8,745 nt of DNA, taken from assembly GCA_005788205.1 (NCBI GenBank), contig SXYT01000032.1, forward strand, positions 1-8,745. The letters are read 5' to 3'. Of this stretch, positions 6,059 through 8,745 are shown piece by piece (position 1 is the stretch's first letter; each line of letters starts with the position of its first letter). The position numbers and the translations under genes are program-made. The DNA is from Actinomycetota bacterium. Its GTDB lineage: Bacteria > Actinomycetota > Acidimicrobiia > Acidimicrobiales > Ilumatobacteraceae. The notes below the pieces were generated by a model that was not told where the DNA came from, ran no database searches, and saw nothing but the letters and a program-made list of their open reading frames with translations.

Positions 6059-6490
6059 ATGCCCCGTTACGTCGTCACAGTCCCCTCGTCCTGGTCCCCC
6101 GACCGCGCCTACTCGTACATGGCCGACATGACGAACTACGTGGAGTGGGACAGGGGCATCCTGCGCGTGACCCAGACGAAGGGTTCCGGCGGCGGCGAGG
6201 GTGCCGTGTACGAGGTGACCACCCGCGGCTTCGGCGGGCGCGACATGCTCCTCACGTACGAGACCACCGAGCACGACGGCTCCACGAACGTCCTGCTCGT
6301 CGGGAAGAACTTCATGTTCACGTCGGTCGACCGCATCACGGTGGCACCGTCGGCAACAGGGTGCGACGTCACCTACGACGCGAAGCTCACCTTCAACGGG
6401 CTGCTCGCTCCCCTCAACCTGCCGCTCGGCCTGGTGTTCAACAAGGTCGGCGACGCGGCCGCCAAGGGCCTGCGCAAGAAACTCGCCTAG
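6059..6490 (+). CDS. SRPBCC-family (polyketide cyclase/dehydrase-like) protein (143 aa)
   Basis: A small cytoplasmic protein of the SRPBCC (START/Bet v 1-like) superfamily, whose helix-grip fold forms a deep pocket for hydrophobic ligands. Visible are the opening strand MPRYVVTVPSSWSPDRAYSY with helix MADMTNYVEWDRGI, where a W-D/P pair is typical. A run of beta strands follows (VYEVTTRGFGG, LLTYETTE, SVDRITVAP, CDVTYDAKLTF), then a long C-terminal helix, about 118-143 (LGLVFNKVGDAAAKGLRKKLA). Length is normal and the ligand cannot be inferred. It follows the SCO6745-family gene by 53 bp. I see neither a Shine-Dalgarno sequence nor a TANNNT box at the leaderless distance, so it is either cotranscribed through the hairpin at 6020-6036 or uses a promoter I cannot recognise. 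It converges on the zinc-ribbon gene with 16 bp between stops. Confidence 0.88.
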   Translation: MPRYVVTVPSSWSPDRAYSYMADMTNYVEWDRGILRVTQTKGSGGGEGAVYEVTTRGFGGRDMLLTYETTEHDGSTNVLLVGKNFMFTSVDRITVAPSATGCDVTYDAKLTFNGLLAPLNLPLGLVFNKVGDAAAKGLRKKLA

Positions 6491-6506
6491 CGCGCAGGAC
6501 GCACGG

Positions 6507-6671
6507 TCACGGGCAGCCGAGCCCGTGGAGGTTCGCGCACTCGCGGCAGAGCCACGCCCGGCCCTCCGATGTGCTCCACGCGGTCGCGAACGGTGACCCG
6601 CAGGACGCACACTCGTGCGTCTCGTCGCGCCTCACCGGCGCGACAGTGAAACCGTTCTCCTCATCGGGCAT
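6507..6671 (-). CDS. Zinc-ribbon microprotein (54 aa)
   Basis: A short protein with two CxxC knuckles, ECASCG (C21, C24) and LCRECANLHG (C42, C45), separated by 17 residues, plus H49 and C53. This spacing fits a rubredoxin-like or zinc-ribbon knuckle pair binding one zinc ion. Flanking residues (PFATAWSTSEGRAWLC) are those of a compact beta hairpin. ATG 6671 overlaps the hydroxylase stop by 11 nt (ATGCCCGATGA), pointing to translational coupling. A longer in-frame start at 6770 would overlap the hydroxylase by 110 nt and adds an unstructured basic stretch, so I reject it. I do not recognise a named family. Possible roles are an accessory or regulatory factor for the hydroxylase operon. That it is a real gene is supported by the cysteine pattern and exact overlap, but not proven. 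Confidence 0.65.
   Translation of the reverse strand: MPDEENGFTVAPVRRDETHECASCGSPFATAWSTSEGRAWLCRECANLHGLGCP
6508..6527. terminator. Stem-loop at the convergent gene ends
   Basis: CACGGGC-AGCCGA-GCCCGTG is a perfect 7-bp stem with a 6-nt loop. It begins 17 nt past the SRPBCC stop and includes the last codons and part of the stop codon of the zinc-ribbon gene on the other strand. No T-tract follows, so it would be a Rho-type or T-less terminator, mainly for the plus-strand transcript. It may be partly a by-product of the coding sequence. Confidence 0.4.
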
Positions 6672-8067
6672 GGCCGAGAAGGGTATCCGCGGCGACCATG
6701 AGCCCCGGGTGATCCGCAGCCACCGCCGCGACGTACCTGTCGGGACGCACGACGACCGCATACGAGTCACCGACCGCCTCCGGTGCGGTCACGTTCACCG
6801 CAGACAGGGCCGCGAGCCCGGCCGGCATCTCCAGCGGGGCCGCAGTGACCACCGCGAACGACGCGCCGTCAGTGCGGACCGCCCGCGACACCCCGGGGTG
6901 GAACCAGAACTGGTGGCCGACGCGCGGGTTGTCGCCGGTGACCATGCCGGACTCAATGTGGGGTGCGGGACGCGTGCCGCCGTACCCGCTCTGCACGTCG
7001 ACGCCGTGGCTCACGCGTCCCGCGAGCTGGTCGATCAGGCGGCCCATGTCCACTGCGTGCTCGATCACGCTGCGCACGTGCGGCGCGCGCTCCGGCGTGT
7101 AGGTGCCGAGCAGCTTCTCGGCGGCGAGGCCCCGCACCACGTACGACATCTTCCACGACAGGTTCGCCGCGTCGCGCATGCCCGAGTTCAGCCCCTGGCC
7201 GGCGAACGGCGGTGTCTGGTGCGCCGAGTCACCGGCGAGGAACACGTTGCCCTCCTGCATCCGCATTGCCACCACCGCATGGAAGCGGTACACCGCGGAG
7301 CGCACGAGATCGGCATCGCCGGGGCCGGCCCACTCGGCGAGGAGTCCCCACAGTCCCTCCGGGGTGTCCAGTTGCGCGGCGTCCTCGTGGGGCTGCACCT
7401 GGAACTCCCACCTGCGGTACGGGCCGTGGCCCTTCACGTAGGTGCACGGGCGCTCCGGGCGGCAGTACTGGCGGACGCCGAGCGGGAGATCGACAGTGCT
7501 GGTCTCGTTCATCGCGATGTCCACCACCAGCCACTCCTGGTCGAACCTCAGGTCCTCGAGCACGAGGCCGAGGTGGCGCCGCGTCCAGCTGGACGCACCG
7601 TCGCACCCCACGACCCAGCGCGACTCGAGCACCTCGCCGTTGTCGAGCGTGGTCAGGCACCGGTCGCCGCGGTCCACCAGGTCGGTCACCGTGTGACCCC
7701 ACAGCGCGCGCGTGCCGCCGGCCTCGCAGCGCGCCCGCAGCATGGTGTCGAGTTCGGGTTGGTAGTGGCACAGCACCGGGGGCACGCCCTGCAGCGCAAC
7801 GGGCGGGAGGTCCGCCCCGATGACCACGGCACCGTCCGGACCCACGAAGTCCGCCCGCTCGAGTGGACTCGTGTTCGCGGCGAGCCAGTCACCCATCCCG
7901 TGGTCGTGGAAGAGGCGCTGGATCTCGTCGTCCATCACGATGGCCCTCGGGAGCGAGTAGGGCTGGAGGTCGCGCTCGACGACGGTGTTCGACACACCCA
8001 TGTCGTTCAGCAGCACCGCGAGCAGGCAGCCCACCGGGCCGCCGCCGATTATCACGACATCAACCAC
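6661..8067 (-). CDS. MhpA-like FAD-dependent aromatic hydroxylase (468 aa)
   Basis: A class A flavoprotein monooxygenase that would use NAD(P)H and O2 to hydroxylate an aromatic ring in the cytoplasm. In order: the dinucleotide-binding motif GGGPVG (8-13) with E31 closing the fold; PRAIVMDDE (40-48); the DG motif CDGASSWTRR (155-164); the segment DQEWLVVDIA (186-195), which resembles E. coli MhpA, 3-(3-hydroxyphenyl)propionate hydroxylase; and the FAD-ribityl block LAGDSAHQTPPFAGQGLNSGMRDAANLSWK (277-306, key G279, D280, N304). The C-terminus ends in RPDRYVAAVA as in MhpA. It is about 85 residues shorter than MhpA, mostly in the region before that end. The start is GTG 8067, seven codons before the first motif Gly and overlapping the TetR stop by 8 nt. 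An aromatic acid or phenol substrate is likely, but its identity is unknown. The TetR gene upstream is the obvious regulator. Confidence 0.9.
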   Translation of the reverse strand: MVDVVIIGGGPVGCLLAVLLNDMGVSNTVVERDLQPYSLPRAIVMDDEIQRLFHDHGMGDWLAANTSPLERADFVGPDGAVVIGADLPPVALQGVPPVLCHYQPELDTMLRARCEAGGTRALWGHTVTDLVDRGDRCLTTLDNGEVLESRWVVGCDGASSWTRRHLGLVLEDLRFDQEWLVVDIAMNETSTVDLPLGVRQYCRPERPCTYVKGHGPYRRWEFQVQPHEDAAQLDTPEGLWGLLAEWAGPGDADLVRSAVYRFHAVVAMRMQEGNVFLAGDSAHQTPPFAGQGLNSGMRDAANLSWKMSYVVRGLAAEKLLGTYTPERAPHVRSVIEHAVDMGRLIDQLAGRVSHGVDVQSGYGGTRPAPHIESGMVTGDNPRVGHQFWFHPGVSRAVRTDGASFAVVTAAPLEMPAGLAALSAVNVTAPEAVGDSYAVVVRPDRYVAAVAADHPGLMVAADTLLGHAR

Positions 8068-8656
8068 GGTCCACCACCGCGAGCTGCAGGGCCGCGAATG
8101 CGTTGCGCAACTTGATCGCCTCGTCGCGGGCCTCTTCCGCTCCGGCCGGGCCGACGCCCGTGACGGCGAAGATGAACGGCTCGAGCGCGGCCCAGCCCAT
8201 CTCGATCGCCATGCCGATTCCCATCGCGGCACGCAACTGTGCGTCCGGCCCGTCCATGCCGCGCCTGGCGGCAATGTCGTCCATTGCCCGCCGCGGGACC
8301 GAGACCCCCTCCGAGAGCTCCGTCGTGGCAAGACCCATCTCGCCGTCGAGCACGCATCGCATGACGGCGCGCAGGTACGTCTGGTCCTGCAGCAACGCGA
8401 ACGGGGCCGGCATGTTGCCGCCCCCGGCCATGCGCCGCGCGAACTCGGCATGGTCGCCGACTAGCCGGACCATCGCCGCGCGCAGCAGCCCGTCCTTGTT
8501 GCCGAAGTAGTGGTGGACGAGCCCGTGGTTCACGCCGGCGCGCGCGGCGACGGCGCGCACGGTGGTGGCGCGCGGGCCGACCTCGGAGAGGAGCTCACCC
8601 GCGGCGCGCACCATCTTGTCCTCTGCCGCCGCGCGGCTGCGTGGCTGCTCCGTCAT
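8060..8656 (-). CDS. TetR/AcrR-family transcriptional regulator (198 aa)
   Basis: A dimeric ligand-responsive regulator, usually a repressor. The N-terminal DNA-binding domain is clear: helix 1 (AAEDKMVRAAGELLSEVG, 10-27), then the helix-turn-helix TTVRAVAARAGVNHGLVHHYFGNKDGLLRAAM (31-62), with the classic Y50-F51 and K54. The C-terminal ligand-binding domain (about 65-190) is helical, with no specific signature I can assign. Its ATG directly follows the TAG of the upstream gene (TAG|ATG), with no Shine-Dalgarno sequence, implying reinitiation by terminating ribosomes. Its own TGA lies within the first codons of the hydroxylase. It probably controls this operon in response to the hydroxylase substrate or a product. 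No operator is visible inside the window, since the operon promoter must lie beyond the right edge. Confidence 0.93.
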   Translation of the reverse strand: MTEQPRSRAAAEDKMVRAAGELLSEVGPRATTVRAVAARAGVNHGLVHHYFGNKDGLLRAAMVRLVGDHAEFARRMAGGGNMPAPFALLQDQTYLRAVMRCVLDGEMGLATTELSEGVSVPRRAMDDIAARRGMDGPDAQLRAAMGIGMAIEMGWAALEPFIFAVTGVGPAGAEEARDEAIKLRNAFAALQLAVVDRG

Positions 8657-8745
8657 CTACCGGCCGGCCGTGGCGTAGTCCGTGATCGACGCCGCGTCCT
8701 CGCCGGCGCGGTGGCGCGCGGCGAGAGCGTCGAAGTCCACGTTGA
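8657..8745 (-). CDS. C-terminal 29 codons of an unrecognised protein (5' end beyond the right edge)
   Basis: The minus-strand frame is open from the window edge to TAG at 8657-8659 and ends NVDFDALAARHRAGEDAASI then TDYATAGR. The composition (charged, Ala-rich helix, then a short tail) looks coding, and the stop abuts the TetR ATG exactly, supporting a real gene end in the same operon. Too little is present to assign a family. Confidence 0.55.
   Translation of the reverse strand, partial: NVDFDALAARHRAGEDAASITDYATAGR

Noticed and set aside
6145..8115. 656-codon plus-strand open frame opposite the hydroxylase
   Set aside because: It is a shadow of the minus-strand hydroxylase, zinc-ribbon and part of the SRPBCC frame. 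The translation is dominated by His, Arg, Val and Ala with no recognisable domain, as expected for antisense of GC-rich coding DNA, while the opposite strand carries clear FAD motifs.
8661..8670. CGGCCGGCCG palindrome just upstream of the TetR start as an autoregulatory operator
   Set aside because: It is a 10-bp GC-only repeat inside the coding end of the upstream gene, with no promoter element beside it. Such strings are common in DNA of this composition.

Overview
The window is high-GC bacterial DNA and reads as actinobacterial. My best guess is class Acidimicrobiia (Ilumatobacter-like). This rests on a surface protein with long Thr/Ser tracts before a C-terminal membrane anchor, a protein of the actinobacterial SCO6745 family, a MhpA-like/TetR/acyl-CoA dehydrogenase gene content, and start codons placed directly behind -10 hexamers. 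The taxonomic call is inference, since no marker gene is present.

Layout. (1) Positions 1-1968, minus strand: an amidohydrolase_2-family metal-dependent hydrolase, followed by the N-terminal 244 residues of an acyl-CoA dehydrogenase that runs off the left edge. (2) 1969-2063: a 95-bp divergent promoter region. (3) 2064-6490, plus strand, four genes: a 711-aa exported, membrane-anchored glycine-rich surface protein; the 5'/3'-nucleotidase SurE; a SCO6745-family helix-turn-helix-type protein; and a small SRPBCC lipid/ligand-binding-fold protein. (4) 6507-8745, minus strand: a tight run that meets the plus-strand genes head-on with 16 bp between stop codons. In reading order it holds the last 29 codons of an unrecognised gene, a TetR regulator, an MhpA-like FAD aromatic hydroxylase, and a 54-aa zinc-ribbon microprotein. 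Each junction abuts or overlaps (TAG|ATG, an 8-nt overlap and an 11-nt overlap), so the run is probably one translationally coupled transcript. No RNA gene, CRISPR array, insertion sequence or phage gene was seen, and no stretch above 300 bp lacks a gene.

How the genes fit together. The two minus-strand blocks look catabolic: ring hydroxylation under a TetR regulator on the right, and acyl-CoA oxidation plus an amidohydrolase_2-type hydrolase or decarboxylase on the left. The plus-strand block between them has no obvious shared pathway. The most useful signals beyond plain gene content are: a recurring leaderless-promoter arrangement (TANNNT ending 6-7 nt before ATG at three genes, with a weaker match at surE); a perfect 14-bp palindrome abutting one of these -10 boxes; a pair of similar CGGGG/CCCCG inverted repeats upstream of two genes; and the overlapping zinc-ribbon microprotein. 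I found no convincing wholly new system. Most of the window is ordinary metabolic DNA.
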